Source of the DNA: Saprospiraceae bacterium
GTDB lineage: Bacteria; Bacteroidota; Bacteroidia; Chitinophagales; Saprospiraceae
Direction of reading: 5' to 3'
DNA: 47,305 bases
Assembly: GCA_020628855.1 (NCBI GenBank)
Contig: JAHDEL010000024.1
Span: 1-47,305 of the forward strand
The notes below the pieces were generated by a model. The model made no database searches, was not told the DNA's origin, and saw only the letters and a program-made list of their open reading frames with translations. Position numbers and translations under genes: made by a program. Shown here in pieces: positions 1 to 9,037 of the stretch; the stretch's first letter is position 1; each line of letters begins with the position of its first letter.

Positions 1-75
1 TCTTTGAGGTGAATGCAGATTAGTATTCCTCTCAGTAATTGTCTAATTTAGATAAGGAACATAATACACCTTGCA

Positions 76-651
76 ATGGAAAAACATATCCTTGTAGAAA
101 TGCTATCCCAAATCACTCCTTTAACTGAAGAAGAACAATTAGATATCCAAAACAGCTTCCCTATTCAAACCTGTGACAAAGGAACATACTTACTCAAAGA
201 AGGGCAGATAGCTAGAGATGCCTACTTTGTCATTACTGGCTGTGTAAGAGAGTACAGATTACTAGATGGAGAAGAAAAGACAACGGAGTTCTACACGGAG
301 AATCAATCAATTGCAAACTTCAGCAGCATGCTCAATCAAAGCCCCTCCGTCATTAATTATGTCTGTGCAGAAGAAACGACATTGACAATCTTAAATGCAG
401 ATTTAGAAAAAAAGCTGTACAGCAAACATCCAAGATTCGAATCCTTCTGTCGAGATGGTGTCGAACAAATGATGGGGCAAAAGCAACAACAACTCGCTGA
501 ATATATCACGCTTAAACCAGAACAGCGCTATCAAAAACTGCAAGATGAAAGACCCGACCTCATCAATCGAGTCCCTCAGTATCACATTGCTAGCTATTTA
601 GGAATTAAGCCAGAAACTCTCAGTAGAATCCGAGCACGATTAACTCCATAA
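76..651 (+). CDS. Crp/Fnr-family transcriptional regulator
   Basis: A 191-residue protein with an N-terminal cyclic-nucleotide-binding-like beta-roll (about residues 20-115, including the KGTYLLKEGQIARDAYFVITG stretch typical of Bacteroidota Crp-like proteins) and a short C-terminal helix-turn-helix (about 145-188, ending in YLGIKPETLSRIRARL). Family members are cytoplasmic DNA-binding regulators that often do not bind cAMP. The cap lacks the full RTA-type phosphate-binding cassette of true CAP, so a ligand cannot be named. It is convergent with the small membrane protein at 657 (5 bp between the genes). The ATG at 76 is the first start after the upstream non-coding leader. Its target genes are not evident from the sequence. 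Confidence 0.9.
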   Translation: MEKHILVEMLSQITPLTEEEQLDIQNSFPIQTCDKGTYLLKEGQIARDAYFVITGCVREYRLLDGEEKTTEFYTENQSIANFSSMLNQSPSVINYVCAEETTLTILNADLEKKLYSKHPRFESFCRDGVEQMMGQKQQQLAEYITLKPEQRYQKLQDERPDLINRVPQYHIASYLGIKPETLSRIRARLTP

Positions 652-656
652 ATCCA

Positions 657-1031
657 TCACAGCTTCCATCTGAGCACCACTCTCATAATGAGTATAAGGA
701 GAACGATTTCTATACATCCAATAACGAGATAGTGTGGTAACATTGCACCCCCACCGACAACATAGAATATCGTAAATATTGCTGCTGAAACATTTACCCA
801 TTTGTTCCATTTGGTCGGCAAAACCCAAGTAAGTATGATCATTAAGATTGGAATATTAGTAAGTATTGCTGCTATCCCCATCATAGTCTTTGCATCCAGA
901 GGAATGTCAATAACAATACCATCTGTCATCTCAACTATTAAAGAAAAAATATCAGCAAAAAGCATAGTTAACATCACACTAATCCAAAGCAGTATGACAA
1001 GAATTTTTGAGTTGAATTGAAGCGTAGTCAT
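657..1031 (-). CDS. Small four-helix membrane protein (DUF6326-like)
   Basis: A 124-residue protein with four predicted membrane segments (about residues 8-30, 48-70, 78-95 and 98-120) and few charged residues outside the loops. It resembles the DUF6326 group of small uncharacterised bacterial membrane proteins in length and topology; this is recall of the family, not a search result. No catalytic motif is visible. It ends 5 bp from the convergent Crp-like gene and sits 11 bp downstream of the beta-barrel gene on the same strand, so those two may be co-transcribed. Role unknown. Confidence 0.7.
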   Translation of the reverse strand: MTTLQFNSKILVILLWISVMLTMLFADIFSLIVEMTDGIVIDIPLDAKTMMGIAAILTNIPILMIILTWVLPTKWNKWVNVSAAIFTIFYVVGGGAMLPHYLVIGCIEIVLLILIMRVVLRWKL

Positions 1032-1042
1032 GTTGTTAGATT

Positions 1043-1651
1043 TTAAAAGTTAATTCCAAAGTGTAATCCAGGCTCGCCTATAAAATGAGCGTTCCATTTC
1101 TTCTCTTCGGCTTGAAAAGTAGAAGGCAGATTGGTATTCACTGGCCAGAATGTAAGAGCTATCGAAGGCTCAAGAAAGAAGCGACCTTTGAACAATCTTA
1201 GTTGGTAACCAACCCGAAGTGTATTGAAGAGTTGATAACCTTTCTGAATACTACTTCCGTGCTCATTGATGTAATTCTGACGCAATACTGTAGAATGCAC
1301 TTGTGCATAAGCATCTCCTAAGACAAATCTTTTGTAGGCTAGCCCGGCACCATACGCTTGAACATGTCCTGGATAATTTGCTGCCGTTTTCTTCTGGCTG
1401 TAAGGAATACCCAAAGGCTCATAGTAATTCCACGTAATGATTTCTATAGAGATCACATCTTTTGGAGTCACTCTATAACCAAGGTTGAGCTGATAGTACT
1501 TAGGTGGCTCAGGATCATCTACTAGATTAGCCAACATGAACAATGTGCTTCCTACAAAACACTTTCTTTCTGATAAGTTATTGCTTTGAGACAGAAGATT
1601 GGTCTGGATTGTCGTCCAGAAAAGAATGAAGAATAGATACTTTGTTTTCAT
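1043..1651 (-). CDS. Secreted protein, predicted outer-membrane beta-barrel
   Basis: About 202 residues from the preferred ATG at 1651. A seven-residue longer reading would need a TTG start and would put charged residues before the signal peptide. The N-terminus MKTKYLFFILFWTTIQTNLLSQ-like region is a Sec signal peptide. The mature part alternates polar and hydrophobic residues in beta-strand fashion and ends in FGINF, an aromatic C-terminus typical of outer-membrane barrels. No enzymatic motif is visible. Similar small barrel proteins are common in Bacteroidota and mostly uncharacterised. It probably forms a unit with the membrane gene at 657-1031. Confidence 0.7.
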   Translation of the reverse strand: MKTKYLFFILFWTTIQTNLLSQSNNLSERKCFVGSTLFMLANLVDDPEPPKYYQLNLGYRVTPKDVISIEIITWNYYEPLGIPYSQKKTAANYPGHVQAYGAGLAYKRFVLGDAYAQVHSTVLRQNYINEHGSSIQKGYQLFNTLRVGYQLRLFKGRFFLEPSIALTFWPVNTNLPSTFQAEEKKWNAHFIGEPGLHFGINF

Positions 1652-1739
1652 AATCGAATATTTATGAATCAAAGATCAATTGTCCAAAGTTTGATTTCAT
1701 TGACAAAAGTCAATAAGTGAAATCTGCATGAAAATGATA

Positions 1740-1760
1740 GCAGCTTTTTTAAGGAGCTGC
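1740..1760 (-). terminator. Weak hairpin downstream of the GH16 gene
   Basis: GCAGCT at 1740-1745 pairs with AGCTGC at 1755-1760 around a 9-nt loop. It sits just past the stop codon of the minus-strand GH16 gene. The U-tract on the minus strand is poor, so this is only a possible terminator. Confidence 0.3.
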
Positions 1761-1773
1761 ATTCCAAATTCGA

Positions 1774-3174
1774 CTATTCCATAGTCAATCTTACATTATC
1801 TATCAGAATACTACCAACAAGAAATTCATCATTCTGATCGATGGGATTCCACATGGCAAAAGGAATCTTTAAGTCAGTAAGATCTAAGTCCGTGAGTTCT
1901 GCAAAAGGGATACTATACTCGACCCAGCCATTCCCTAGATCTTCTGGAGGATAATTCACCAAAAAGGCTTGGTGCGATGTTACTTGCCCTGTACTTTCTA
2001 ATTTTATCTCGGCATCCTTAAATTCACTTGGTACTTTTGCTGCAAATCTAAGGTGACCATTTGCATACGGTGTTGCATCAATAGCTTCTTCCATTTCGAA
2101 AAAGAGACCACCCCAACTACCCCCGGGAAAATCAAGGGATAAAGCTAATTCTCCATCAATAGCATCCTCTGTTGTATTGACATTTGGCTCACCACCATTA
2201 CCAAACGATCTATTCGACATCATACCGAATCCTGAAAAATTGGTACTCACAGCATGGACATACAAATCAGGATCCAACCACACACCCCAAGTCTCTACAG
2301 CTGGGTCATAGAGTGGCTCAGGATCAGTAACTAAGTCATTTTGCTCATACACTCTGATGTAGTCTACAGCCATTGTTTGCGGAAAACTGGTGGAAGCATC
2401 TGGACTCCCTGGCAAACTGCCACCTACAGCAACATTCAAGATCAAATAAGCACTTCTTTGAAACTCTAGCATCCATTCATCTATTGCGATAGTATGATAG
2501 ACCTGGCCATCTACACTATACTCCAATGCCTCAGGAGACCAATCAAGAGTAAAGACATGATAGTCTTCGCTAAATGTTCCACTGGAGAGCTCATAGACAC
2601 CTAAATCATCTTTCCGTTTATTCTCATGATCCACCCAATGTGCATTGAATGTTACTCTATCTGGATTATTCCCTAAAAGCTCGAGTATGTCTATCTCACC
2701 ACAGCTCGGCCATCCATGCTCTTGAAAATTATTGCCGAGCATCCAAAAAGCTGGCCACAGCCCTTGTCCCTGTGGTAATTTTATCCTCGCTTCGATCTTA
2801 CCATACCGAACGCTAAGTTTTTCGTAAGTAGTCAATTTGGCAGAGCTATACTCTCCCTGCCCATTAGAAAATGCTCGAATCTCTAATACATCATTGCCTT
2901 GATCATCGGTAACTACAGAAGCATTCGAATTGTCATCTGTATACAGTTGTAGTTCACCATTTCCCCAGCCACTTGGTAGCCCATAGTCTGTGCCATCGCC
3001 AAGCTCATAGACCCAATTGTCGCTATTGATCTCTCCCTCGTCAAATTCATCACTCCAAATCAAAGAATACCCTTGATAATCCTTTATATCTACATGAGAT
3101 ATGGGATCCGTATCGTCACACCCACAAGTACAAACTAAGACTATTACTGTGTAAAAGAAAAATTTCTTATTCAT
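1774..3174 (-). CDS. Glycoside hydrolase family 16 beta-glucanase (laminarinase-like) lipoprotein
   Basis: 466 residues from the ATG at 3174; a 14-residue upstream extension has no signal-peptide character. A hydrophobic N-terminus runs into a Cys-rich lipoprotein-type site (CTCGC, residues 15-19), so it is probably a surface or periplasmic lipoprotein. The GH16 domain covers about residues 35-285 and carries the family signature E160-I-D-I-L-E165, where E160 is the expected nucleophile and E165 the acid/base of retaining beta-1,3(4)-glucan hydrolysis. Aromatic subsite residues (WPAFWML, 140-146) precede it. The remaining region, about 300-466, is a second beta-sandwich-like module, possibly carbohydrate-binding (Exop_C-like). 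No SusC/SusD pair or other glycanase is adjacent, so this is not a classical utilisation locus. The substrate could be laminarin or another beta-1,3-glucan. Confidence 0.92.
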   Translation of the reverse strand: MNKKFFFYTVIVLVCTCGCDDTDPISHVDIKDYQGYSLIWSDEFDEGEINSDNWVYELGDGTDYGLPSGWGNGELQLYTDDNSNASVVTDDQGNDVLEIRAFSNGQGEYSSAKLTTYEKLSVRYGKIEARIKLPQGQGLWPAFWMLGNNFQEHGWPSCGEIDILELLGNNPDRVTFNAHWVDHENKRKDDLGVYELSSGTFSEDYHVFTLDWSPEALEYSVDGQVYHTIAIDEWMLEFQRSAYLILNVAVGGSLPGSPDASTSFPQTMAVDYIRVYEQNDLVTDPEPLYDPAVETWGVWLDPDLYVHAVSTNFSGFGMMSNRSFGNGGEPNVNTTEDAIDGELALSLDFPGGSWGGLFFEMEEAIDATPYANGHLRFAAKVPSEFKDAEIKLESTGQVTSHQAFLVNYPPEDLGNGWVEYSIPFAELTDLDLTDLKIPFAMWNPIDQNDEFLVGSILIDNVRLTME

Positions 3175-3388
3175 TGGAGTTGATTTAATGGTTCTAATTT
3201 TCACTCTATACTTCAACTAAATATATCAATTTTCCTACAGATTACTGGCCTAGTAGCATCACCAACTTCGCCTTTCGGCTAAATGTGTGCTAGTATAGCA
3301 CAAGCCAACATAAGTGCTCTATTTTTACCTAGAATTGGAGGCAACGAGTACTACAGTTTCTTTGTTCAACAAATGTATTCTCATTAGA

Positions 3389-4213
3389 ATGATTGTATCT
3401 GAAACATTTACTTATCAGGATGTACAAGGTTATAAATTTGGGTATCACCCTTTTGGCAAACCCAGCATGTTTTCTCATGTCTACTTTGTCGATGGACTCC
3501 TAATAGATACAGGCCATAGCAGGATGCGGAAGATTATAAGTCGGACCCTAGAGCAACTACCAGTCAAAAAGATCTTTATCACTCACCATCATGAAGACCA
3601 TTCTGGGAATATTGAACCACTCAAAAAGTTATACAAGTGTAGTGTTTACTCATCGCAACTCTGTGCAGATATAATGAAGGACCCTCCCAAGATTAGTCTA
3701 GCTCAGCGAGCAGTATGGGGAGGCAGAGAAGCACAAACTGAGCTGGTTGCTCAAAATACATCTATCAGTACTCCTTCTTATACTTTTGAGCTAATACCAA
3801 TTCCAGGTCATGCAAAGGATATGGTAGCACTCTATGAACCTCACAAGAAATGGTTGTTTTCTGCGGACCTTTATATTAACTCATATATCAGCTATTTTCT
3901 TCATGATGAAAGCATGGCTGATCAGATTGACTCAATACGAAACATACTAGACCTCGATTTCAATGTGATGTTTTGCGGCCATAGTCCTAAGCTTGAGAAT
4001 CCTAAGACACATCTGAGTGCCAAACTTCGCTTTTTAGAAAAATTCTATGCTGATGTAGCTCATCTTCATAAACAAGGATTATCTCCGAAGGAAATATTCC
4101 AAAATTTGCAATTGAAAGAAAACCGAATAATCCAATTTTTCTCTGGAGGAAGTTTATCTAAAATGAATATGATTCGTTCTGTAATTTCAGACTTAAAAAT
4201 GAGGCTCACCTAA
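3389..4213 (+). CDS. MBL-fold metallo-hydrolase
   Basis: 274 residues from the ATG at 3389. A GTG at 3314 would add 25 residues lacking homology-like character. The metallo-beta-lactamase metal motif HxHxDH is present as H66-H-H68-E-D70-H71, with a further ligand in PGHAKD around residue 159, an AD in FSADLYINSY, and a late histidine in CGHSP. This is the glyoxalase-II/general hydrolase layout, with a roughly 60-residue C-terminal helical tail. The hydrolysed substrate (thioester, lactone or phosphodiester) cannot be told. The next gene starts 12 bp downstream on the same strand, suggesting co-transcription with the GNAT acetyltransferase. Confidence 0.88.
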   Translation: MIVSETFTYQDVQGYKFGYHPFGKPSMFSHVYFVDGLLIDTGHSRMRKIISRTLEQLPVKKIFITHHHEDHSGNIEPLKKLYKCSVYSSQLCADIMKDPPKISLAQRAVWGGREAQTELVAQNTSISTPSYTFELIPIPGHAKDMVALYEPHKKWLFSADLYINSYISYFLHDESMADQIDSIRNILDLDFNVMFCGHSPKLENPKTHLSAKLRFLEKFYADVAHLHKQGLSPKEIFQNLQLKENRIIQFFSGGSLSKMNMIRSVISDLKMRLT

Positions 4214-4225
4214 AATTACAAATCT

Positions 4226-4825
4226 ATGTTTTCCTTTGACAAAGTCTATCACCTCAAAAATGACATAGCAGAATTGATGCCTCTTCTCTTAGAACACGAA
4301 GAAGAATTATTCCAAGTATCTAATGACAAATCACTTTGGACACACTTTACAGAAAATGGCTATGGGGAAGAAAACTTCAAGACATATATCCACGCAGCTC
4401 TAGAAAACAAGAGGCAAAAGACACAATATCCCTTCGTCATAATAGATAGAAGAACCCAAAAACTAGCAGGAATAACTAGAATTTATGCAATAGACAATGC
4501 ATTGAAAAATGTCAAAATTGGTCATACTTGGATTGGCACTCAATATCATGGAACTGGATTGAATAAAGCTTGTAAGTACTTACTTTTCGATTTTCTTTTT
4601 GAAAAATGTGGAATAGAAAGAATAGGATTTGGAGCTAGTGCTTTGAATACAAAAAGCATACAAGCATTGCAAGGTGTAGGGTGCATAAAAGAAGGAGAGC
4701 TTCGTAGTTTTCTGCCTCTTGACTCAAATGAAAGAGTCAATATTGTTCTTATGAGCATTCTCAAGACTGATTGGGAGGACCATGTCAAAGAACAACTCGG
4801 CTGTAAAATTAAAGCATATCTGTAG
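4226..4825 (+). CDS. GNAT-family N-acetyltransferase (RimJ/RimL-like)
   Basis: 199 residues covering one GNAT domain. The acetyl-CoA-binding motif A region reads IGTQYHGTGLNKACKYLL (about residues 108-125), followed by the RIGFGASALNTKSIQALQ segment that is conserved in RimJ/RimL-type enzymes, where a neutral residue set often precedes NxxS. The family transfers acetyl groups to protein N-termini or small amines; the acceptor is unknown. It follows the MBL-fold gene by 12 bp and converges on the TonB receptor gene (12 bp between stop codons), leaving no room for a separate terminator. Confidence 0.85.
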   Translation: MFSFDKVYHLKNDIAELMPLLLEHEEELFQVSNDKSLWTHFTENGYGEENFKTYIHAALENKRQKTQYPFVIIDRRTQKLAGITRIYAIDNALKNVKIGHTWIGTQYHGTGLNKACKYLLFDFLFEKCGIERIGFGASALNTKSIQALQGVGCIKEGELRSFLPLDSNERVNIVLMSILKTDWEDHVKEQLGCKIKAYL

Positions 4826-4837
4826 ATAACCGACCGA

Positions 4838-7465
4838 TCACCAAGAACAGCGCAAAAGTAAAAGTGGAGTAATTGGCAAGAGCTCTTTATCAATACTTGC
4901 AAGATTGTATATGTCAGTATTCTCATCATAATTAATGAAGAACTCTCTTGCAAAGACATTCTTCTGGTTGAATACATTGATGAGAGAAGTAGAAATCTCA
5001 CACTGTAATTTCTGCCTTCTACCTAGTTCGAATCTATATGCCGCATTGACATCCAATCGAACATAGTGTTCTAGTCTTTCTGCATTGTATGCGTTATAAT
5101 CTAGAAAATACGCAAAACCTGGATCTGGGTTAGGATCATCTAGATTAGGCTCAAGTTCAGGCTTTGTAAATGGCATCCCTGAATGATAGCGTGTATTCAT
5201 TGATAAATGTAAGCGGTTGAGCTTACACGTTATTAGGACACTCAGATTGTGCCTGATATCATTCGGAGCTGGGAAAGAAAATTGATCGATATCAAGAAAG
5301 TCGTATCTAGCTTTACCAAGTGAATAATTAAACCAAGCATTCACCTTTGAAAACTGTTTCTTGAGCAAAATGTCAAGACCTCGGACTGTCGAGCTTCCTT
5401 TAGAAAATTCTAATTCATCTGACAATGGTGCAAAAAGTGGCGAAATTGTATTTATGCTATCAGTCTTACTATAATATCCTTCTATATCTATGAGCCACCC
5501 ATCTTTTTGAAATACTAAACCTAAAGCAATCTTATTCCCACGTTGAGAAAGGTTCGTGCTAGTACCATCCAAAATCCAGAGTGGATTATCTACTTGGATC
5601 TGCTGATCTCCCAATGTAAAGAGTTGACTAATAAACTGGTGATAAATACCTGCATCACCTTTGAGCTTGAATGCATCATTTAAAACAAATTGTACATTCA
5701 TTCTTGGAGAGTGTGCCCACGCACTTTTCTTAATGATGTAAGAAGATCTATTCCCAATTTCCACTTTGAGCTTCGCTAAATTAAGATGGACAGATTGAAA
5801 GGCGTTATGAAATCCAGCAGTTTGGATGCCAAATGGAATCAACATAGGGTCTATGTTTGTTCCTTCTGCCAGTCTCAATTCCAATGCTTTCTTGTTATAC
5901 TCATATCCTACTCCGAAAGTTACATTTGGAGCTATTCGAAGAGCATTGGCAAAAGTGACACTCTGTTCTTCTATACTATTTCGCTGTTCGTTCTCTCTGA
6001 GAAACTGTCCTCCTTCAGTTTCTTCTCTTCTATTTAGGTTTCCATATTCTGAATGATAGATGGATAGAGTACTTTCCCAATGTTGATTGATGGAGAATTT
6101 AGCTTCACCACTAATTACTTCAGTATCAACAACAACATTATCTGACGATAAAAATGGATCTCCATCAAACGAAAATGAAAAATTAAAGTCCTGGTGGCTC
6201 TTAAAAACTCCACAATTGATCGCTAATCTTTCTGAAGGATTATACAGCAGTTTTGCACTGTAATCATAATAATTCAGACTTTGGTTGGTGTTAAGTGATT
6301 CGGAATCATCACTGTTTTCAAAGTCATCAATCAGTGTAAACTGAAATACTTTATTCGTATAATTCTGCAATGCTTCTGAACTGTACAAATCTGAAAAATT
6401 TCTCCTTCCAGCTATCTCAAAGCCCAGTTTCTCTTTAATGATTGGTATTTCTAAATTAGCATGTGCTTCCGTTAGAGTTGTTCCTATGCTCCCCTGCACT
6501 TTATCAGTTGGTACGTCTGATAAGGATACATCAATAATACCACCTACTCTGTTATCATATTGTGGGCTATGAGCCCCTTTGAAAACCTGAATGTTACTAA
6601 CAATAAATGGGTTAATCGATGAAATCATGCCAAATATATGACCAACATTATAGAGTGGAGCACCTTCCCAGAGGACTAGATTTTGACCTGGGCTACTTCC
6701 TCGAATTTGAAGATTCGCAGCACTATCATCTAGGCTAGTGATACCTGGAAGCAACTGGACTGATTTTAATATGTCATGTTCAACTGTTGAATGGTTCTGA
6801 GTAATCTTGGTATAATCTAAACTTAAAGAGCCATAAGTACTACCCTCAGTTACTCCATCGAAGACATAATCTTTGATGACTATGTCATCTTTCAGCAGGT
6901 TATCGTCATAATCCATATAAATATCAAGGCAGTCATCACTAGAAAACTCTTGCACTACAAATTGTTGATTTTGAAATCCAACATAGCTTACCTCAATAAT
7001 TTGGCCCTTGTAACAATCGAGGTCGAGATCAAAAAACCCACTAAGCCCTGATTGTATCCCCACTGCTAAATCTTGAGCGGAAATAGTAGCCGCGACAAGA
7101 GGTTCTTTGGTCAATGCATCTCGAATCGTTCCGCAAAGTCGTACTCTTTTCTTCTCATCTTTATAAACAACAATGGTATTGCTCTCAATGTCAAAAATAT
7201 ATGGAGAATAATAGAAGAGTCTGACTAGTTCTGTCCCTAAATGATTGATAGCTATTTGACCACTAAAGTTGTATTCTCGAAGAGCCTTTGGATCGTAATT
7301 GAAAACATATTCGGTCTCTGCTTCAATTGATTTTACTACTTGCTCAAGCGAAGAATTCTCAAAATGTAATATATCACTCTGCGAAATTGCATCCGAATGG
7401 GATAGCAATAGAACGCTAATCAAAATAACATTGAATAGAAAGGTATGTGGATTACTCAATAACAA
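4838..7465 (-). CDS. TonB-dependent receptor with STN signalling domain and CarboxypepD_reg-like domain
   Basis: 875 residues. A signal peptide (about 1-29) is followed by an STN-like secretin/TonB N-terminal domain (about 30-105, LHFENSSLEQVVKSIEAET), a CarboxypepD_reg-like beta-sandwich (about 110-195), a plug domain (about 215-315, with LPGITS and LQIRGSSPGQNLVLWEGAP) and a 22-strand-type barrel to the aromatic C-terminus (CSW). STN domains transmit receptor occupancy to a FecR anti-sigma factor, and the FecR gene overlaps the start of this gene by 14 bp. No SusD-like partner follows, so it resembles FecA-type or FoxA-type transducers more than SusC. The ligand is not known; no siderophore genes are nearby. 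Confidence 0.92.
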   Translation of the reverse strand: MLLSNPHTFLFNVILISVLLLSHSDAISQSDILHFENSSLEQVVKSIEAETEYVFNYDPKALREYNFSGQIAINHLGTELVRLFYYSPYIFDIESNTIVVYKDEKKRVRLCGTIRDALTKEPLVAATISAQDLAVGIQSGLSGFFDLDLDCYKGQIIEVSYVGFQNQQFVVQEFSSDDCLDIYMDYDDNLLKDDIVIKDYVFDGVTEGSTYGSLSLDYTKITQNHSTVEHDILKSVQLLPGITSLDDSAANLQIRGSSPGQNLVLWEGAPLYNVGHIFGMISSINPFIVSNIQVFKGAHSPQYDNRVGGIIDVSLSDVPTDKVQGSIGTTLTEAHANLEIPIIKEKLGFEIAGRRNFSDLYSSEALQNYTNKVFQFTLIDDFENSDDSESLNTNQSLNYYDYSAKLLYNPSERLAINCGVFKSHQDFNFSFSFDGDPFLSSDNVVVDTEVISGEAKFSINQHWESTLSIYHSEYGNLNRREETEGGQFLRENEQRNSIEEQSVTFANALRIAPNVTFGVGYEYNKKALELRLAEGTNIDPMLIPFGIQTAGFHNAFQSVHLNLAKLKVEIGNRSSYIIKKSAWAHSPRMNVQFVLNDAFKLKGDAGIYHQFISQLFTLGDQQIQVDNPLWILDGTSTNLSQRGNKIALGLVFQKDGWLIDIEGYYSKTDSINTISPLFAPLSDELEFSKGSSTVRGLDILLKKQFSKVNAWFNYSLGKARYDFLDIDQFSFPAPNDIRHNLSVLITCKLNRLHLSMNTRYHSGMPFTKPELEPNLDDPNPDPGFAYFLDYNAYNAERLEHYVRLDVNAAYRFELGRRQKLQCEISTSLINVFNQKNVFAREFFINYDENTDIYNLASIDKELLPITPLLLLRCSW

Positions 7466-8348
7466 CTGATCTCTTGTCTTGGCTCAAGCTATAGGACAAA
7501 CCTAGAGGCTTACATATACTATTCAATGCTTTATCAAGATTATCATGCGGAAAATTTCCTGAAAATTCTCTTTCAGTTGCTTCCAATGTGACTTCGACAG
7601 CATACTGTCTCATAAGCTCTTGACAAACAGCACTTAGGCTTTCGTTCCTGAATCTAGATGTACCTTGCTCCCATGAAGGAGAATTATAATTAATACTGAT
7701 CTTTTGTTGCATGATGCCTGAAGCTACTGTAACTGATTCATTAGCCGTCAAGATACTTTTCTGATTTTCGACCTCAACTTGCACCTTCCCCTCATAACAT
7801 TCAACAATAAATTGAGAACCCCAAGCTCTAACATTAAATTGAGTACCAAGAACAGTAACTGTTCCTTGAGCAGTAGTAACAATAAAAGGTTTACCACTTT
7901 GCACTTGAAAGACTCCTTCTCCAACAAGATTGATTCTGCGTTCTTCTGACCAATCTTTAGTGTATTCAATACTGGAGCCAGCATTCAGGTGTACACTCGA
8001 TTCATCTACAAAAACATACTCTACTTGTTCTCCTTGACCAGCTTTAAGAGTAGCTGTATTCGTATTGAAAAACGCGACCCAACACACTGCAAATATTGCA
8101 ATGGAAGCAGCTATTGAGGCGATCCTAAACAAGTTTATTCTCCTGCCTTTCCCACTATGAGTTTGCTGTTTTTGTTGATATTTCTCAAAGCCACGAGAGG
8201 TATCATAGGGTTTAGTAGACCAATTGTCCACAGTGTCAACAACACGCTTGAGTTCTTGGACTGTATCTTCTCCAGTTGCCTTCCGCAAAGCATCATCACT
8301 TATCTCACCATTGAGCCATTTAGCATACAATACATCCTTGTTTTCCAT
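7452..8348 (-). CDS. FecR-family anti-sigma factor with DUF4974 C-terminal domain
   Basis: 298 residues from the ATG at 8348; the longer reading needs a TTG start at 8369. A short cytoplasmic N-terminal domain (about 1-72) is followed by one membrane helix (about 73-94), a periplasmic FecR domain (about 100-195, with GEGVFQVQ and FNVRAWG motifs) and a C-terminal DUF4974-like domain (about 225-298, FSGNFPHDNLDKALNSICKPL-type segment). The family receives a signal from the STN domain of a TonB receptor in the periplasm and controls an ECF sigma factor in the cytoplasm. It overlaps the receptor gene by 14 bp and lies 38 bp downstream of the sigma gene, forming one three-gene operon. Confidence 0.93.
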   Translation of the reverse strand: MENKDVLYAKWLNGEISDDALRKATGEDTVQELKRVVDTVDNWSTKPYDTSRGFEKYQQKQQTHSGKGRRINLFRIASIAASIAIFAVCWVAFFNTNTATLKAGQGEQVEYVFVDESSVHLNAGSSIEYTKDWSEERRINLVGEGVFQVQSGKPFIVTTAQGTVTVLGTQFNVRAWGSQFIVECYEGKVQVEVENQKSILTANESVTVASGIMQQKISINYNSPSWEQGTSRFRNESLSAVCQELMRQYAVEVTLEATEREFSGNFPHDNLDKALNSICKPLGLSYSLSQDKRSVVIE

Positions 8349-8386
8349 CACTACTTTTTTATAAAACAACTGTTCGCATAAAATCC

Positions 8387-8890
8387 CTACAGCCTTACTG
8401 CAATTTTTCTTAGTTCAGTTAAAGCTTTGTGCATTCTCTTTTCTATTGCCTTAACACTTAGATCCAAACGCTCTGCAATTTCTTTATACTTCATCTTTTC
8501 AATCCTATTCATCAAAAAGACTACTCTTTGTCCCTCAGGCAATGCTGCAATTGCTTGCTCCAATCTTTCTTTGAACTCTTTCTCCTCTAAAAGGTATTGT
8601 GGTGTAACATTACTTCTTTCGCTATGCCCTTTCTGTTCGAATTTCAGCACTATTTTTTGGTGTTTTATTTCATTCAAAAAAGCATTATTTGCGACCGTAA
8701 ATAGAAAAGACTTTGCTTTTTCGATTGACACTTTGCTACATTCTTTCCACAATTTCGAAAACGCATCTTGCATCAAATCTTCTGCTCTAGAATAACTACC
8801 AGATTTATAATACATGAAGTTGACTAAGGACTCAGCATACTTATGGAAAAGCGATTCAAACACCTTGTTTTGGCAAACAGATTCTGACAT
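8387..8890 (-). CDS. ECF RNA polymerase sigma factor (FecI-like)
   Basis: 167 residues. Sigma region 2 spans about residues 12-80 (YYKSGSYSRAEDLMQDAFSK, with the conserved DxxQDxF-type core) and region 4 spans about 105-160 (LPEGQRVVFLMNRIEKMKY, then an HTH ending in SVKAIEKRMHKAL). It is first in the operon with FecR and the TonB receptor, so it probably drives that operon and distant targets when the receptor is occupied. It is divergent from the SASA esterase gene. The intervening 147 bp carry one copy of the repeated GGG-N14-GTTGTT element, which makes this sigma factor a candidate reader of that element, though this is not shown. Confidence 0.94.
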   Translation of the reverse strand: MSESVCQNKVFESLFHKYAESLVNFMYYKSGSYSRAEDLMQDAFSKLWKECSKVSIEKAKSFLFTVANNAFLNEIKHQKIVLKFEQKGHSERSNVTPQYLLEEKEFKERLEQAIAALPEGQRVVFLMNRIEKMKYKEIAERLDLSVKAIEKRMHKALTELRKIAVRL

Positions 8891-8984
8891 TATAAATACT
8901 ACTTTTTAGAATAATCAGTGGTCTCAAAGGTAAGCAATATCTCTCATGACATCCTGTCTAAAAATAATCTAGAAAACATTGGTA

Positions 8985-9020
8985 GGGTTTTCAAACAAAC
9001 AGTTGTTCAATGTATAGAAG
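8985..9020 (+). promoter_or_regulatory. Repeated regulatory element, copy A (upstream of SASA esterase)
   Basis: GGG at 8985 and GTTGTT at 9002-9007 lie 17 nt apart start to start, with TTTTC directly after GGG and a block related to ATTTATGAAG after GTTGTT (here with one extra base). The flank ATTGGTAGGGTTTTC is identical to copy D at 20319. The ATG of the downstream gene is 36 nt past GTTGTT. It may be a promoter, an operator or a transcribed leader element. Confidence 0.65.
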
Positions 9021-9037
9021 GCAACGAAATCAATATT

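Noticed and set aside
3314-3388. GTG start adding 25 residues to the MBL-fold protein
   Set aside because: The added part does not resemble the family N-terminus; the ATG at 3389 starts at the expected first beta-strand.
4546-5001. 151-codon minus-strand frame spanning the GNAT end and receptor end
   Set aside because: It overlaps two well-supported genes and has no recognisable features.
8427-8795. 122-codon plus-strand frame inside the ECF sigma gene
   Set aside because: It is antisense to the conserved sigma regions and Ser/Phe/Leu-rich as expected of a reverse-strand shadow.
8918-9037. GTG-initiated 40-residue extension of the SASA protein
   Set aside because: It runs through the shared regulatory element and has no signal character, while the ATG at 9038 directly precedes a clear signal peptide.
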